Assembly (NCBI GenBank): GCA_949285665.1
Contig: CASDYC010000002.1
Coordinates: 1 to 56,995, forward strand
DNA: 56,995 nt
Source: an uncultured bacterium
GTDB lineage: Bacteria > Bacillota_I > Bacilli_A > RFN20 > CAG-826
Reading direction: 5' to 3'
Positions 35,998 through 45,467 of this stretch are shown here, one piece after another. The translations under genes were made by a program, and so were the position numbers. The notes below the pieces were generated by a model. That model had not been told where the DNA came from. It did no database searches and was given only the letters and a program-made list of their open reading frames with translations. How positions within the stretch are numbered: position 1 is the first letter of the stretch; every line of letters starts with the position of its first letter.

Positions 35998-36567
35998 TTA
36001 ATTATTTGAGTTAATTTTTAAATATAAATCAAATATTAAAGCATTTTTATAATTTTTAATATCTAATTTAGTTATATCTTTAAACTTATTTAATCGATAA
36101 TCAAACGTATTTCTATGTACATATAAATATTTAGAAGCTAAAACACTATTCATATTTGCCTTTAAATAATATTTAGCAGTATTTAATAAATCTTTATCAC
36201 ATTGATTAAATAATTTAATTAATTCATCAGATAATATGTATATCTTATTTATATATGAATCAAAAATAACTTCATCTAAAGAATATAGACCACTTTTTCT
36301 TTTATCTATTAAATAATTTAATGCTAAATAAGAAATATTATTTAAATCAAAAGTTTCTAAAAAAATTAGATTAATATTTAAATCATTTAATAAAACATTT
36401 TGAATAATATCCAATCTAAAATAAAAATTTTCATCAGCCATTATAATTCCTAAATTGTTATTTTCGTATTCAATATCTAAATAATAAGAATATAAATTTC
36501 TAATTATTTCATCAAATTCTGTCTTATTTAATTTTTGATAAGAATAAAATAAGTAATACTTAATCAT
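35998..36567 (-). CDS. PucR/CdaR-type HTH regulator
   Basis: A 189-residue protein ending in an HTH_30 domain (about 125-187): LLNTAKYYLKANMNSVLASKYLYVHRNTFDYRL is the PucR-type helix-turn-helix in which long helices read paired sites. The first 120 residues show no known sensor domain. It lies directly upstream of msmX on the same strand and may control the glucan locus (inference). There is no ribosome binding site; a TAAAAT lies exactly 6 nt upstream of the ATG. Confidence 0.8.
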   Translation of the reverse strand: MIKYYLFYSYQKLNKTEFDEIIRNLYSYYLDIEYENNNLGIIMADENFYFRLDIIQNVLLNDLNINLIFLETFDLNNISYLALNYLIDKRKSGLYSLDEVIFDSYINKIYILSDELIKLFNQCDKDLLNTAKYYLKANMNSVLASKYLYVHRNTFDYRLNKFKDITKLDIKNYKNALIFDLYLKINSNN

Positions 36568-36573
36568 AAAAAT

Positions 36574-36579
36574 ATTTTA
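36574..36579 (-). promoter_or_regulatory. -10 box of the PucR-type gene, predicted leaderless
   Basis: On the minus strand TAAAAT, then ATTTTT, then the ATG at 36567. A TG dinucleotide lies a few bases upstream. The geometry places the transcription start on the start codon. Confidence 0.5.
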
Positions 36580-36688
36580 AACAATAAATTAAAATTTTAA
36601 AAATTATTTAGTTAAATTTTTCTTAAAAAATTCAATAAATTAGTTAAAATATTCTAATTTCGCAAACTTTTTAAAAAAGGCCTAAGTT

Positions 36689-36729
36689 AAAAAAATATTT
36701 GTTTTATTTAAATTTTAAATAAAACAAAT
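36689..36729 (-). terminator. Terminator of the small lipoprotein gene
   Basis: A perfect 15-bp A/T-rich stem (36697-36711 with 36715-36729) and a 3-nt loop. On the minus strand ATTTTTTT follows. It lies 46 bp past the stop at 36775. Confidence 0.65.
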
Positions 36730-36774
36730 AATTTAACCTATTAAAATTTTAAAGCATTTATTTTCGTTATCATT

Positions 36775-37230
36775 TTATCCAAAAATACCAAAATGAACAG
36801 TCAAATCATTAACTAGTTTACAAGGTTTTAAGTAATTATTTGAAAAACCAGTTTCTTCATCAAAAGATGTCGTAAAAAATGTAAAAAACCAATATCCATC
36901 TCCTACTAAGTCAGGCACATCATAATTTAGAGTAAAAGCACCAAAATTATCAATATCTTCAGACGTGAGATAGTAACCTTTTTCAAATTTAAAAACAGTT
37001 CTAGCCAACTCATCATTTACAAAATAATAACCATTACACTCATTAGTTTCTTCATCATATGAACGCCTTAAATAAGTATGCTGAATAAATGTTAAAGTAA
37101 CTTCTTCAATTGAACTTGAATTATTAATTAGTTCTGAGCTTGTATCTGTTGAAGAACAAGCCAATAACAAAAACAATAATGGAATTAGCACAAATAAAGA
37201 TAATGTTTTTTTCATTTTTATTCCCATCAT
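36775..37230 (-). CDS. Small lipoprotein of unknown function
   Basis: A 151-residue predicted lipoprotein: hydrophobic signal, LLAC lipobox (Cys25 from the first ATG), Ser/Thr spacer, then a compact domain of about 110 residues with many aromatic residues. I do not recognise the family. The first ATG (37230) lies exactly 6 nt after TAAAAT and fits a leaderless mRNA. The alternative start at 37215 (MKKTLS) has GGGA 6 nt upstream and gives a neater signal peptide. Both leave the mature protein unchanged. It is monocistronic with its own terminator. Confidence 0.65.
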   Translation of the reverse strand: MMGIKMKKTLSLFVLIPLLFLLLACSSTDTSSELINNSSSIEEVTLTFIQHTYLRRSYDEETNECNGYYFVNDELARTVFKFEKGYYLTSEDIDNFGAFTLNYDVPDLVGDGYWFFTFFTTSFDEETGFSNNYLKPCKLVNDLTVHFGIFG

Positions 37231-37236
37231 TTTTTT

Positions 37237-37245
37237 ATTTTATCA
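37237..37245 (-). promoter_or_regulatory. Extended -10 promoter, predicted leaderless
   Basis: On the minus strand TGA-TAAAAT (37245-37237), then AAAAAA, then ATG ATG at 37230. It has the same layout as the promoter of the DtxR-type gene. Confidence 0.5.
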
Positions 37246-37389
37246 TATATTTAGAAAAAAACTTAACAGTAATTTTCAAATCAAACCATTACTTTTACTT
37301 TTTTCATTTATCTAAATTAAGCAACATTTAATAACATATTTTCTTTATAAAATGCCTAAATACATTTAAAACAAATATTCAAGAATATA

Positions 37390-37418
37390 AAAAATCTCTA
37401 CGATTCGTAGAGATTTTT
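37390..37418 (-). terminator. Terminator of the ribosomal protein cluster
   Basis: A perfect 13-bp stem (AAAAATCTCTACG/CGTAGAGATTTTT) with a 3-nt loop, 28 bp past the rplQ stop. The T run is formed by the descending arm on the minus strand. Confidence 0.85.
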
Positions 37419-37445
37419 ATTAATAATCGTTAAAATTTAGCTAAC

Positions 37446-37844
37446 TTATTTACTCCATGTAACAAGTCTAACTTCAGCACCATCGCCTTTTCTTGGAGCT
37501 AATTTTAAGACTCTTACATAACCACCATTGACACCATCAAATCTTTTTACAAGATCATTAAATAATTTATCAACAGCGCTTGTTTTTTCATCAACCATTT
37601 TGTTTCTTAATAAACTAATAGCTTGTCTTTTTGAATGTAAATCACCTTTTTTAGCAAGGCTAATAAGATGACTTGCTTTTTTAACTAAATCTTTTGTAAC
37701 TGATGTTGTAACTTTAACATGTTCATATACAACTAAATCAGTTAATACGTTTCTTAATAAGTTTTTGTGTTTACTTGAAGTAAAACCAGTTTTAAATCTA
37801 ACACCAGCTTTACCATGTACATTTTTTCTACCTATAGCAGCCAT
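37446..37844 (-). CDS. rplQ: 50S ribosomal protein L17
   Basis: A 132-residue L17, slightly longer than the usual 120. The N-terminus and the FTSSKHKNLLRNVLTDLVVYEHVKVTT region, the GGYVRVLKLAPRKGDGAEV C-terminus and its place after rpoA identify it. It lies near the peptide exit tunnel of the large subunit. GGAGG precedes the ATG. It is the last gene before the cluster terminator. Confidence 0.97.
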   Translation of the reverse strand: MAAIGRKNVHGKAGVRFKTGFTSSKHKNLLRNVLTDLVVYEHVKVTTSVTKDLVKKASHLISLAKKGDLHSKRQAISLLRNKMVDEKTSAVDKLFNDLVKRFDGVNGGYVRVLKLAPRKGDGAEVRLVTWSK

Positions 37845-37863
37845 TATATTATCCTCCTAATAA

Positions 37864-38844
37864 TTAGTTGTCTTTTTTCAAAGATAAACCTAATTCTGCT
37901 AATTTATCTTGAATTTCTTTAAATGATTTTTTACCAAGATTTCTAAATTTCATGTATTCATCTTCACTTAATTGCGTTAATTCTTGAACAGTTTGGAAAC
38001 CTTGTCTTTTTAAACAATTGAATGCTCTAACACTTAAATCTAGTTCTTCAATTGACATATTATTGAATTTATCCGCTGGTTTTGCTTCTTCTTCTTTAAA
38101 TGCATCGAGTTGTTGATCAACGACATTTTGTAAATCTAAGAATCTTTCAAAGTGAGCAATAAGAATTTCACTTGCAAGTTCTAAAGCTTCAACAGCAGTT
38201 ATTGAACCATCAGTTGTGACTTCTAATTTTAAGGAATCATATCTTGAATCTTGGTCAACTCTAGTTGGTTCAACTTCATAATTTACTTTTACAATTGGAC
38301 TGTAATTGCTATCTGTAGCAATAATTCCAATTTGTTTAGAATTTGTTGCTTCTAATTTCTTTTTATTTTCTTCATTTGTTAAATAGCCTCGACCGTTTCT
38401 TGCATAGATGACCATTTTTAAATGTCCACCTTCTGCTAAATGAGCTATTTCTAAATCTGGATTAATAATAGTTACATCATGTGGAACTTGTAAATCTTTT
38501 GCATATACGGTGCATGGACCAAAAACTTCAAGTTCTAATCTTTTTGTATCTTCATTATTTCCATCAATTTTTAAAATCAATCTTTTTAAATTTAATATAA
38601 TTCTTGTAACATCTTCTTCAACGCCATCAAGAGCACTAAATTCATGTAATGCACCTTCAATATTAATTGCATATACACTAGCACCTGGAATTGAGCCTAA
38701 TAATACTCTTCTTAAAGCATTTCCAAGAGTGATTCCAAAACCTCTTTCTAAAGGTTGTAATACAAATTCACCATAAACTTTATTATCAGATTGATTTAAA
38801 ACTGTGAAGTTTGGTTTTTCAAATGGTTGTACAATTTTATTCAT
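37864..38844 (-). CDS. rpoA: RNA polymerase alpha subunit
   Basis: A 326-residue alpha subunit that nucleates RNA polymerase assembly and reads UP elements. The N-terminal domain carries FVLQPLERGFGITLGNALRRVLL and the C-terminal domain (about 255-320) has FNCLKRQGFQTVQELTQLSEDEYMKFRNLGKKSFKEI. Both domains are intact. It lies between rpsK and rplQ, the alpha-operon order. Confidence 0.98.
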   Translation of the reverse strand: MNKIVQPFEKPNFTVLNQSDNKVYGEFVLQPLERGFGITLGNALRRVLLGSIPGASVYAINIEGALHEFSALDGVEEDVTRIILNLKRLILKIDGNNEDTKRLELEVFGPCTVYAKDLQVPHDVTIINPDLEIAHLAEGGHLKMVIYARNGRGYLTNEENKKKLEATNSKQIGIIATDSNYSPIVKVNYEVEPTRVDQDSRYDSLKLEVTTDGSITAVEALELASEILIAHFERFLDLQNVVDQQLDAFKEEEAKPADKFNNMSIEELDLSVRAFNCLKRQGFQTVQELTQLSEDEYMKFRNLGKKSFKEIQDKLAELGLSLKKDN

Positions 38845-38882
38845 TCATTAATCCTCCATAAATAACATTAAATAATTTTATA

Positions 38883-39272
38883 TTATCCACGTGGTCTTTT
38901 TGGTGGTCTACAACCATTATGTGGAATTGGTGTAGTATCAGTAATTGATAAAACTTTTAAACCAGCAACTTCAAGAGATCTAATTGCTGTATCTCTACCA
39001 CTACCAGTACCTTTTACAAAAACATCAACTGTTTTTAAACCTTGATCAACAGCAGCTTTTGCAGCTTGTTCAGCAGCATTTTGAGCAGCAAATGGTGTAC
39101 CTTTTCTAGCACCTTTATATCCGATTGCACCAGCACTTGACCAAGCAATAGCATTACCTTTTTCATCAGTAATTGTAACTATTGTATTATTAAAGGTAGC
39201 ATGAATATGAGCTAAACCTTTAGTATAGGTTCTTTTAATTTTTTTCTTTTTGCTTACAGTTTTATTAGCCAT
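38883..39272 (-). CDS. rpsK: 30S ribosomal protein S11
   Basis: A 129-residue S11 of the platform of the small subunit, binding near the Shine-Dalgarno duplex. [33 protein letters not shown] and the C-terminal [13 protein letters not shown] are all conserved. It stands between rpsM and rpoA as usual. Confidence 0.98.
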   Translation of the reverse strand: MANKTVSKKKKIKRTYTKGLAHIHATFNNTIVTITDEKGNAIAWSSAGAIGYKGARKGTPFAAQNAAEQAAKAAVDQGLKTVDVFVKGTGSGRDTAIRSLEVAGLKVLSITDTTPIPHNGCRPPKRPRG

Positions 39273-39290
39273 AATTATTCTCCTTTAAGA

Positions 39291-39671
39291 TTACTTAGCG
39301 TCTGTTGCTTTCTTCTTATTAGCAATAGTTTTTCTTGGTCCTTTTCTTGTACGAGCATTAGTTTTTGTTCTTTGACCTCTTACAGGAAGACCTCTTCTAT
39401 GTCTAATACCTCTATAACAGCCAATTTCTGTTAATCTTTTAATATTAAGAGCAACTTCTCTTCTTAAGTCACCTTCTAATTTATATTTAGAAAGTTCAGC
39501 TCTAATTTTAGCGAGTTGTTCTTCTGTTAAATTTTTTACTCTGATTGTTGGATCAATTCCAATATCATTTAAGATTTTTTTACTTGTTGAAATTCCAATA
39601 CCATAAATATAAGTTAATGAATAAGCTACTTGTTTATCATTTGGAATATCAACACCAACGATTCTTGCCAT
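39291..39671 (-). CDS. rpsM: 30S ribosomal protein S13
   Basis: A 126-residue S13 of the small-subunit head, contacting the P-site tRNA with its C-terminal tail. [14 protein letters not shown], the YIYGIG helix-hairpin-helix and [29 protein letters not shown] are diagnostic. The tail has a few extra Lys. Confidence 0.98.
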   Translation of the reverse strand: MARIVGVDIPNDKQVAYSLTYIYGIGISTSKKILNDIGIDPTIRVKNLTEEQLAKIRAELSKYKLEGDLRREVALNIKRLTEIGCYRGIRHRRGLPVRGQRTKTNARTRKGPRKTIANKKKATDAK

Positions 39672-39690
39672 ACTTTAATATCTCCTTTAA

Positions 39691-39804
39691 TTAACCTTGT
39701 CTTTGTTTATGTTTTGGATTAGAACAAATTACCATGACTTTTCCATGTCTTTTAATAACCCTACATTTATCGCAGATAGGTTTTACAGATGGTCTTACTT
39801 TCAT
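39691..39804 (-). CDS. rpmJ: 50S ribosomal protein L36
   Basis: A 37-residue gene, read directly from the minus strand between infA and rpsM. The protein starts [14 protein letters not shown] and ends [10 protein letters not shown]. The zinc ribbon is present (C11, C14, C27 and H32), so this is the zinc-binding (C+) form. A ribosome binding site AAGGAG lies upstream. Confidence 0.97.
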   Translation of the reverse strand: MKVRPSVKPICDKCRVIKRHGKVMVICSNPKHKQRQG

Positions 39805-39830
39805 AATTAATTCTCCTTAACATTTAATAA

Positions 39831-40049
39831 TTATTTATATCTATATGTTATTCGGCCCTGTTTTAAATCGTATGGACTGATTTCAACACTAACTCTATCC
39901 CCTGGGAAAATGCGAATATTATTTAGACGGATTTTTCCAGAAACAGTGGCCATAATTGTTAGTCCGTTTTCAAGTTCAACTTTGAACTTAACATTTGGTA
40001 AACTTTCTTTTACCACAGCCATACATGTAATACAATCATCCTTCGCCAT
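39831..40049 (-). CDS. infA: Translation initiation factor IF-1
   Basis: A 72-residue OB-fold factor that occupies the A site during initiation. [47 protein letters not shown] is a near-consensus C-terminal two thirds. The first strand is unusual: [10 protein letters not shown] replaces the common DVIEVEGTVV and brings two Cys. GGAGG precedes the ATG, which overlaps the end of map by 14 bp. Confidence 0.96.
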   Translation of the reverse strand: MAKDDCITCMAVVKESLPNVKFKVELENGLTIMATVSGKIRLNNIRIFPGDRVSVEISPYDLKQGRITYRYK

Positions 40050-40809
40050 TTAATTCCTCCTTAGAGATTGTTAATAATTCATAACCATTTTTTGTAACTA
40101 CAAGTGAATTTTCATAATGAGCGGCAAGACTATGATCAACAGTCTTAACACCCCAGTCATCACTTATTACATATACATCTTTTTTTCCTTGAATAACCAT
40201 TGGCTCAATTGCCAAAGTCATTCCTTCTTTTAAAATAATTCCAGTTCCTTTTTTCCCATAATTTGGAATATAAGGATCTTCATGAAGCACTTGACCAACA
40301 CCATGTCCAGTATAATCTCTTACAACTGAATAGCCATTTGATTCAATTACTTCTTGAATACGAGCTTGAATATCTCCAAGATGTACGCCAGGTTTTATTA
40401 ACTTAACGCCTTCAAAGAATGATTTTTTTGTAACTTCTATAAGCCTTTTTGCTTCAGGAGTTACTTCCCCAACTTCAAATGTTCGACAAGCATCTCCAAC
40501 ATAGCCATTTTTAGTAACTCCAACATCAATTTTAACAATATCTCCATCTTTAAGTATTGTTTTTTCATTTGGAATACCATGAATTACCATGTCATTAACA
40601 CTAATACAACACGCTTCAGGGAATCCACCATACCCTTTAAAGGTAGGATAACCACCTCTTGATCTAATATATTTTTCAATAATTTTAGATAACTTTAAGG
40701 TAGATATCCCACTTTTAATATATGGTTTTATAATTAAGAAGACTTCACCAACGACTTCGCCAGCTTGTCTCATTAATTCAATTTCACGAGGAGTTTTAAT
40801 AATAATCAT
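40036..40809 (-). CDS. map: Methionine aminopeptidase type I
   Basis: A 257-residue M24A peptidase that removes the initiator Met from new proteins. Metal ligands appear in [19 protein letters not shown] (two Asp), [16 protein letters not shown] (His), LAIEPM (Glu) and the final Glu near [15 protein letters not shown]. It ends in TGA inside infA. Its place between adk and infA is the usual one in Firmicutes. Confidence 0.97.
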   Translation of the reverse strand: MIIIKTPREIELMRQAGEVVGEVFLIIKPYIKSGISTLKLSKIIEKYIRSRGGYPTFKGYGGFPEACCISVNDMVIHGIPNEKTILKDGDIVKIDVGVTKNGYVGDACRTFEVGEVTPEAKRLIEVTKKSFFEGVKLIKPGVHLGDIQARIQEVIESNGYSVVRDYTGHGVGQVLHEDPYIPNYGKKGTGIILKEGMTLAIEPMVIQGKKDVYVISDDWGVKTVDHSLAAHYENSLVVTKNGYELLTISKEELNGEG

Positions 40810-40815
40810 TTATTT

Positions 40816-41466
40816 TTATTCCTCGATTGCTTTTTTAATACTAGAAAATACTTCGTTTAATTCTTTACTTCCATCAACTTTCACTAATAAATTTTTATTT
40901 TTATAGTATTCGATTAATGGAGCAGTTTGTTTATAATAATTTTCTAGTCTTGTTTTAAATGCAGTTAAATTATCATCGTTTCTAATGTATAATTCTCCAC
41001 CACAGTTATCACATACGCCTTCAACTTTACTAGGCATGTTTTTAATATGATATGTGGAACCACATTTTTTACAAACTCTACGACCTGTAATTCTATCAAT
41101 TAAGATTAGATCATCTACATCAACATCAATTACAAGTTGTAAATCTTGATTAATATCTTTACTTAATTTATCAAGTGCTTCGGCTTGAACTAGAGTTCTA
41201 GGAAATCCATCTAATAAATAACCGTTTTTACAATCGTTTTTTGATAATCTTTCTTTAACTAAACCAATTGTAACTTCATCTGGTACTAAATTACCCTTTG
41301 ATATGTAAGTGTTAGCTAATTTTCCAAGTTCACTGCCTTCTTTAATTGCTTCTCTAAACATATCACCGGTTGAAATATGTGGAATATGATAATGATCTTT
41401 AATTAATTTAGCTTGGCTACCTTTTCCAGCGCCAGGTGCCCCTAATAATAAAATTCTTGTCTTCAT
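40816..41466 (-). CDS. adk: Adenylate kinase
   Basis: A 216-residue enzyme for AMP + ATP to 2 ADP. P-loop GAPGAGKGSQ is at 8-17, the AMP site includes HISTGDMFREA, and the long lid carries a four-Cys zinc site (CKKCGSTYH and CDNCGG), typical of Gram-positive Adk. GFPRT is intact. It follows secY on the spc operon. Confidence 0.98.
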   Translation of the reverse strand: MKTRILLLGAPGAGKGSQAKLIKDHYHIPHISTGDMFREAIKEGSELGKLANTYISKGNLVPDEVTIGLVKERLSKNDCKNGYLLDGFPRTLVQAEALDKLSKDINQDLQLVIDVDVDDLILIDRITGRRVCKKCGSTYHIKNMPSKVEGVCDNCGGELYIRNDDNLTAFKTRLENYYKQTAPLIEYYKNKNLLVKVDGSKELNEVFSSIKKAIEE

Positions 41467-41483
41467 ATAACTCCTAGAAAATA

Positions 41484-42818
41484 TTAATCATATAATTTAC
41501 CAGCTAATAAACCATTAACTTGGTTATTAAGTTCGGTTGCAACACCAACTGCAATAATTAATCCAGTTCCACCAAATGCTAAACTTGTGTCATTTCCAAA
41601 TATGCCACTTAAAGTTAGAGCAACTGGAAGAGCTGCAATAAATGCAAGAGCAAATGCACCAATACATGTTATTCTATTTAATACTTTTCTTATATATCTT
41701 TCAGTTTCATTTCCTGGTTTAATTCCTGGGATATAACTACCATTTTTTTGGAAGTTTTCCGCAAGTTGAGCAGGATTTATTTGAAGTTGAGCATAAAAGA
41801 ATGCAAATACAATAATTAAGATTACATAGAATATTAATCCCCATGGCATTCCCCATCTACTTCCATCTATACCAGGCATTTGATACATATGAGAAATTGA
41901 GAATATATTTAACCAATATGCATTTGCAGCATCACTTGAAATGAAGCTTGCAATAACACTTGGTGCCATAAGAATACTTGAAGCAAAGATTACTGGAATA
42001 ACACCACCAGAATTTAATTTAATTGGTAAATAACTAGCATTTGACATTTTAGCAACATTACCACTTCTTCCAGCACTTTGAACTGGAATTTTTCTTCTAG
42101 CAGATTCTATAAATACAATAAATCCAATAATTAATAATAAACAAATAATATAAATCGCAAATTGGAAGACACCTTGAATCATTGCGCTTGCACCACTTCC
42201 TTGATTTAATGTAATCCATTTTGTGAATGCACTTCCAATTTGATTTGGAAGTTGAGTTACAACACCGGCAAAGATAATCATAGAAATACCATTTCCGATA
42301 CCTTTACTTGTTATTTGGTCGCCTAACCACATAACAAGCATTGAACCAGCAACCATCAATATAACAAGATAGACATAACCCCAAGCAGATGTATCACTTA
42401 ATGTTATGTAGCCATTTTCCATCATTTTGATAATACCATATGCTTGGACACTACCTAACATAAGAGTTAAGTATCTTGTAGTCATTTCAATTTTTCTTCT
42501 TCCAATATCTCCTTGTTTTCTAAGTTCACTTAGAGCTGGAAGAACATCCATTGACAATAGTTGAACAATAATTTGCGATGTAATATATGGGGAAACCCCT
42601 AAAGCAAATATTGAGAATTGTTGCAATCCACCGCCACCTAATAAGTTAAGAAGAGATAATGCACTCGTAGTGGTCATTGCATTAGTAATATCTTCACTTA
42701 ATGTGACACCTGGTAAAGTGACATTTGCACCGATTTCAAAGACTAATAGAATCATAATTGTAAATACGATTCTATTAATTACATCTTTGTTTTTAAAGAT
42801 TGCCGCAATCTTTTTCAT
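41484..42818 (-). CDS. secY: Protein translocase subunit SecY
   Basis: The 444-residue channel subunit of the Sec translocase with ten membrane helices. VFEIGANVTLPGV, FALGVSPYITSQIIVQLL and ESARRKIPVQ-SAGRSG are conserved, as is FFYAQLQINPAQLAENFQKNGSYIPGIKPG near the end. It starts 3 bp after the rplO stop. Confidence 0.98.
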   Translation of the reverse strand: MKKIAAIFKNKDVINRIVFTIMILLVFEIGANVTLPGVTLSEDITNAMTTTSALSLLNLLGGGGLQQFSIFALGVSPYITSQIIVQLLSMDVLPALSELRKQGDIGRRKIEMTTRYLTLMLGSVQAYGIIKMMENGYITLSDTSAWGYVYLVILMVAGSMLVMWLGDQITSKGIGNGISMIIFAGVVTQLPNQIGSAFTKWITLNQGSGASAMIQGVFQFAIYIICLLLIIGFIVFIESARRKIPVQSAGRSGNVAKMSNASYLPIKLNSGGVIPVIFASSILMAPSVIASFISSDAANAYWLNIFSISHMYQMPGIDGSRWGMPWGLIFYVILIIVFAFFYAQLQINPAQLAENFQKNGSYIPGIKPGNETERYIRKVLNRITCIGAFALAFIAALPVALTLSGIFGNDTSLAFGGTGLIIAVGVATELNNQVNGLLAGKLYD

Positions 42819-42821
42819 GGT

Positions 42822-43265
42822 TTAAATTACCTCAGCATTTCCACCAGCTTTTTGAATCTTTTCTAAAGCTGCTTTGGAAAATTTATTTGCTTTTATTGTT
42901 AATTTTTTATTTAATTCACCTTTAGCTAAAATTTTTAAACCATTAAATTCTTTTTTAACTAATCCTTTTTCAATTAAAAGAGTTAAATCAACGGTTGTTC
43001 CATCTTTGAATTCATTAAGTTTTTCAAGATTAACACATGCGTATGTATTATCTTTTAAAGCTTTGAATCCTCTTTTTGGAAGTCTTCTCCATAATGGGTT
43101 TTGACCACCTTCAAATCCAAGAGCAACACCGCCTCCAGCTCTAGAGTTTTGACCTTTATTACCGCTTCCGCCGTTTTTGCCTAAACCTGAGCCGATACCT
43201 CTACATCTTCTAATATTTTTCTTTCTTGAGCCTTGGCTATATTTTAATTCACTTAAATTTGTCAT
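42822..43265 (-). CDS. rplO: 50S ribosomal protein L15
   Basis: A 147-residue L15, a late-assembly protein of the large subunit. The Gly-rich N-terminus (GIGSGLGKNGGSGNKGQNSRAG) and FEGGQNPLWRRLPKRGF are typical. It follows rpsE by 18 bp, a gap too small for the rpmD gene that usually stands here. Confidence 0.98.
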   Translation of the reverse strand: MTNLSELKYSQGSRKKNIRRCRGIGSGLGKNGGSGNKGQNSRAGGGVALGFEGGQNPLWRRLPKRGFKALKDNTYACVNLEKLNEFKDGTTVDLTLLIEKGLVKKEFNGLKILAKGELNKKLTIKANKFSKAALEKIQKAGGNAEVI

Positions 43266-43283
43266 AACTAATCTCCTTTAAGT

Positions 43284-43910
43284 TTATTTTCTAAGCTCAT
43301 TTACTTTAGTATAACTTTTTAATGATCTTAAAGCACTATCAGTTGCTCTAACAACATTAATTGGAGTTCTACTTCCATAAACTTTAGAATAGACGTTTTT
43401 AACACCAGCTAATTCTAATACTCTTCTAACAGCACCACCGGCAATAATTCCAGTACCTTCTAAAGCAGGTTTTAAATATACTTTAGTTGCACCAAATTTA
43501 CCAATAATTTCATGTGGAAGAGTTTGAGAACCAACAAGTGAAACTGTGAATAAATTCTTTTTAGCTTTTTCGACAGCTTTTTTGATTGCATCTGGGACTT
43601 CAGCAGCTTTTCCAATTGCAAATCCGAATTTACCTTTTCTATCGCCAACTACAACAAGAGCTGAGAATTTAAAGGTTTTACCACCTTTAACAACTTTTGC
43701 AACTCTGTTAATATGAACGACTATTTCATCATAATCTTTAGCTTTACTTTCTCTTTTAACTCTACGATCACGTTCAGGATTTCTTCTTGGACGTCTTGAA
43801 GAATTTTCAGCTTTTTGTTCAGGTGCTTTTTCACCTTGTTCATTTTTTGGAGCTTCAGGTTTTACTTCTTGAACTTTTTCTTCAACTACTTTTTCTTTAT
43901 TTTCTTCCAT
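43284..43910 (-). CDS. rpsE: 30S ribosomal protein S5 with N-terminal extension
   Basis: A 208-residue S5 whose conserved part starts near residue 60 ([20 protein letters not shown]) and includes [15 protein letters not shown] and [20 protein letters not shown]. The first 58 residues are a Glu/Lys/Pro/Arg-rich low-complexity extension, acidic first and basic later, absent from the standard protein of about 166. S5 helps decoding fidelity and the mRNA entry helicase. Confidence 0.97.
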   Translation of the reverse strand: MEENKEKVVEEKVQEVKPEAPKNEQGEKAPEQKAENSSRRPRRNPERDRRVKRESKAKDYDEIVVHINRVAKVVKGGKTFKFSALVVVGDRKGKFGFAIGKAAEVPDAIKKAVEKAKKNLFTVSLVGSQTLPHEIIGKFGATKVYLKPALEGTGIIAGGAVRRVLELAGVKNVYSKVYGSRTPINVVRATDSALRSLKSYTKVNELRK

Positions 43911-43920
43911 AATTTACTCC

Positions 43921-44277
43921 TTAAAATTTTAAGCCATTTTCACGAGCTGCTTCAGCTAAAGCTTTGACTCTACCATGATATATATAACCACCTCTATCAA
44001 AAACTACATTTTCAATACCTTTTGATAAAGCTAATTTTGCAACTTCAGCACCAACTTTTTTACTAGCTTCGATATTGCTACCGTTTTCTAATTTAAGTGA
44101 TACTGAAGAAACACTAACTAATGTAACTTGTTTAACATCATCGATAATTTGAGCTTCAATGTTTTTATTACTTCTAAAGACACATAATCTTGGGCAAGAA
44201 GTAGTTCCAGAAACTTTAGCTCTTACTCTTAAATGTTTTCTTTCTCTGACTTGTTGTCTTGATACTTTTTTAATCAT
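43921..44277 (-). CDS. rplR: 50S ribosomal protein L18
   Basis: A 118-residue L18 that binds 5S rRNA in the central protuberance. [18 protein letters not shown] and [28 protein letters not shown] match the family end to end. Standard place between rplF and rpsE. Confidence 0.98.
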   Translation of the reverse strand: MIKKVSRQQVRERKHLRVRAKVSGTTSCPRLCVFRSNKNIEAQIIDDVKQVTLVSVSSVSLKLENGSNIEASKKVGAEVAKLALSKGIENVVFDRGGYIYHGRVKALAEAARENGLKF

Positions 44278-44299
44278 AATAACTAATCCTTTCTTTTAA

Positions 44300-44848
44300 C
44301 TATTTCTTAGCACCGGCACGTTTTCCTTCTTTTCGGATAATGTGTTCGCCTTTATACATAACACCTTTACCACCATATGGTTCAGGTTTTCTTGTTGCTC
44401 TAATTAATGCAGCCATTTGTCCAACATCTTCTTTTGAAATACCACTTACAGTAATTTCAGTAGCGCTTGGACAAGTTACTGTAACACCTTTAATAACTGG
44501 TAAGACAATTTCATGAGAATAACCAACATTTAATACAATATCGCTACCTCTCATTGCTGCTCTATAACCAATACCAACAATTACAAGATTTTTTGTATAA
44601 CCTTGGCTAACTCCAACAATTGCATTATGAAGTAAAGCTCTAGTTGTACCGTGGTTTTCTTTTAATTGCATTGTATCGTTTTCTCTTTTTACAGCTAATG
44701 TTTTTTCATCAACATTTTCAACTGTAATACCGCTTGGAATGTTAACTTTTAATTCACCTTTTGGGCCTTTAACATCTATAACACTACCATTTAATGTTAC
44801 ACTTACTCCACTAGGAAGTTCAATATGTTTTCTACCAATTCTTGACAT
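44300..44848 (-). CDS. rplF: 50S ribosomal protein L6
   Basis: A 182-residue L6 near the sarcin-ricin loop. The start MSRIGRKHIELPSGV and the second repeat ending in RKPEPYGGKGVMYKGEHIIRKEGKRAGAKK are diagnostic. Confidence 0.98.
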   Translation of the reverse strand: MSRIGRKHIELPSGVSVTLNGSVIDVKGPKGELKVNIPSGITVENVDEKTLAVKRENDTMQLKENHGTTRALLHNAIVGVSQGYTKNLVIVGIGYRAAMRGSDIVLNVGYSHEIVLPVIKGVTVTCPSATEITVSGISKEDVGQMAALIRATRKPEPYGGKGVMYKGEHIIRKEGKRAGAKK

Positions 44849-44859
44849 ACTTTACCTCC

Positions 44860-45252
44860 TTACCATATATAAGCCATGACTTCACCACCAAGATTTAAAC
44901 TTCTTGCTTTTTTATCAGTCATGATTCCTTTACTTGTAGAAATAATTGCGATACCTAAACCATTTAAGACTTTTGGAAGTTTATCACATGGAAGATTAAC
45001 TCTTAATCCTGGTTTAGAAATTCTTTTTAAGCCTTGGATGACTCTTTGTTTGTTTTCGCCATATTTTAAGGAAATTGTCATTTCTTTTTTGACATCGCCT
45101 TCAACATTGTAGCCTTTAATAAAGCCTTCTTCGACAAGAATTTTTGCAATTTCAACTTTGGTTTTACTTGAAGGCATTTTAACTACTTCATGATGGAGTT
45201 GATTTGCATTTCTAATTCTTGTGAGCATATCAGCTATTGGATCATAAATCAT
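44860..45252 (-). CDS. rpsH: 30S ribosomal protein S8
   Basis: A 130-residue S8, a central-domain binder of 16S rRNA. It starts [15 protein letters not shown] and ends [26 protein letters not shown], both conserved. It lies between rpsN and rplF. Confidence 0.98.
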   Translation of the reverse strand: MIYDPIADMLTRIRNANQLHHEVVKMPSSKTKVEIAKILVEEGFIKGYNVEGDVKKEMTISLKYGENKQRVIQGLKRISKPGLRVNLPCDKLPKVLNGLGIAIISTSKGIMTDKKARSLNLGGEVMAYIW

Positions 45253-45269
45253 TCTTAACTACCTCCTTT

Positions 45270-45455
45270 TTACCAACTTGATTTTTTCATTCCAGGAATT
45301 TCGCCTTTATAAGCTAATTCTCTAAGACAAATACGACATAATTTAAATTTTGAATAAACAGAGTGTGGTCTTCCACATCTTTGGCATCTTGTATATTCTC
45401 TAACTTTAAATTTTTGAGGTCTATTACATCTATTAATTTTACTTAATTTTGCCAT
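45270..45455 (-). CDS. rpsN: 30S ribosomal protein S14, zinc type
   Basis: A 61-residue S14 of the short zinc-binding form. The four Cys occur as CQRCGRPH and CRICLREL. The short form in the spc operon is typical of Gram-positive bacteria. The C-terminus reads [11 protein letters not shown]. Confidence 0.98.
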   Translation of the reverse strand: MAKLSKINRCNRPQKFKVREYTRCQRCGRPHSVYSKFKLCRICLRELAYKGEIPGMKKSSW

Positions 45456-45467
45456 ATCTTTCTCTCC

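Noticed and set aside
36689-36729. Miniature transposon-like inverted repeat
   Set aside because: The short loop and the T run on the minus strand after a gene end fit a terminator better; no target duplication is seen.
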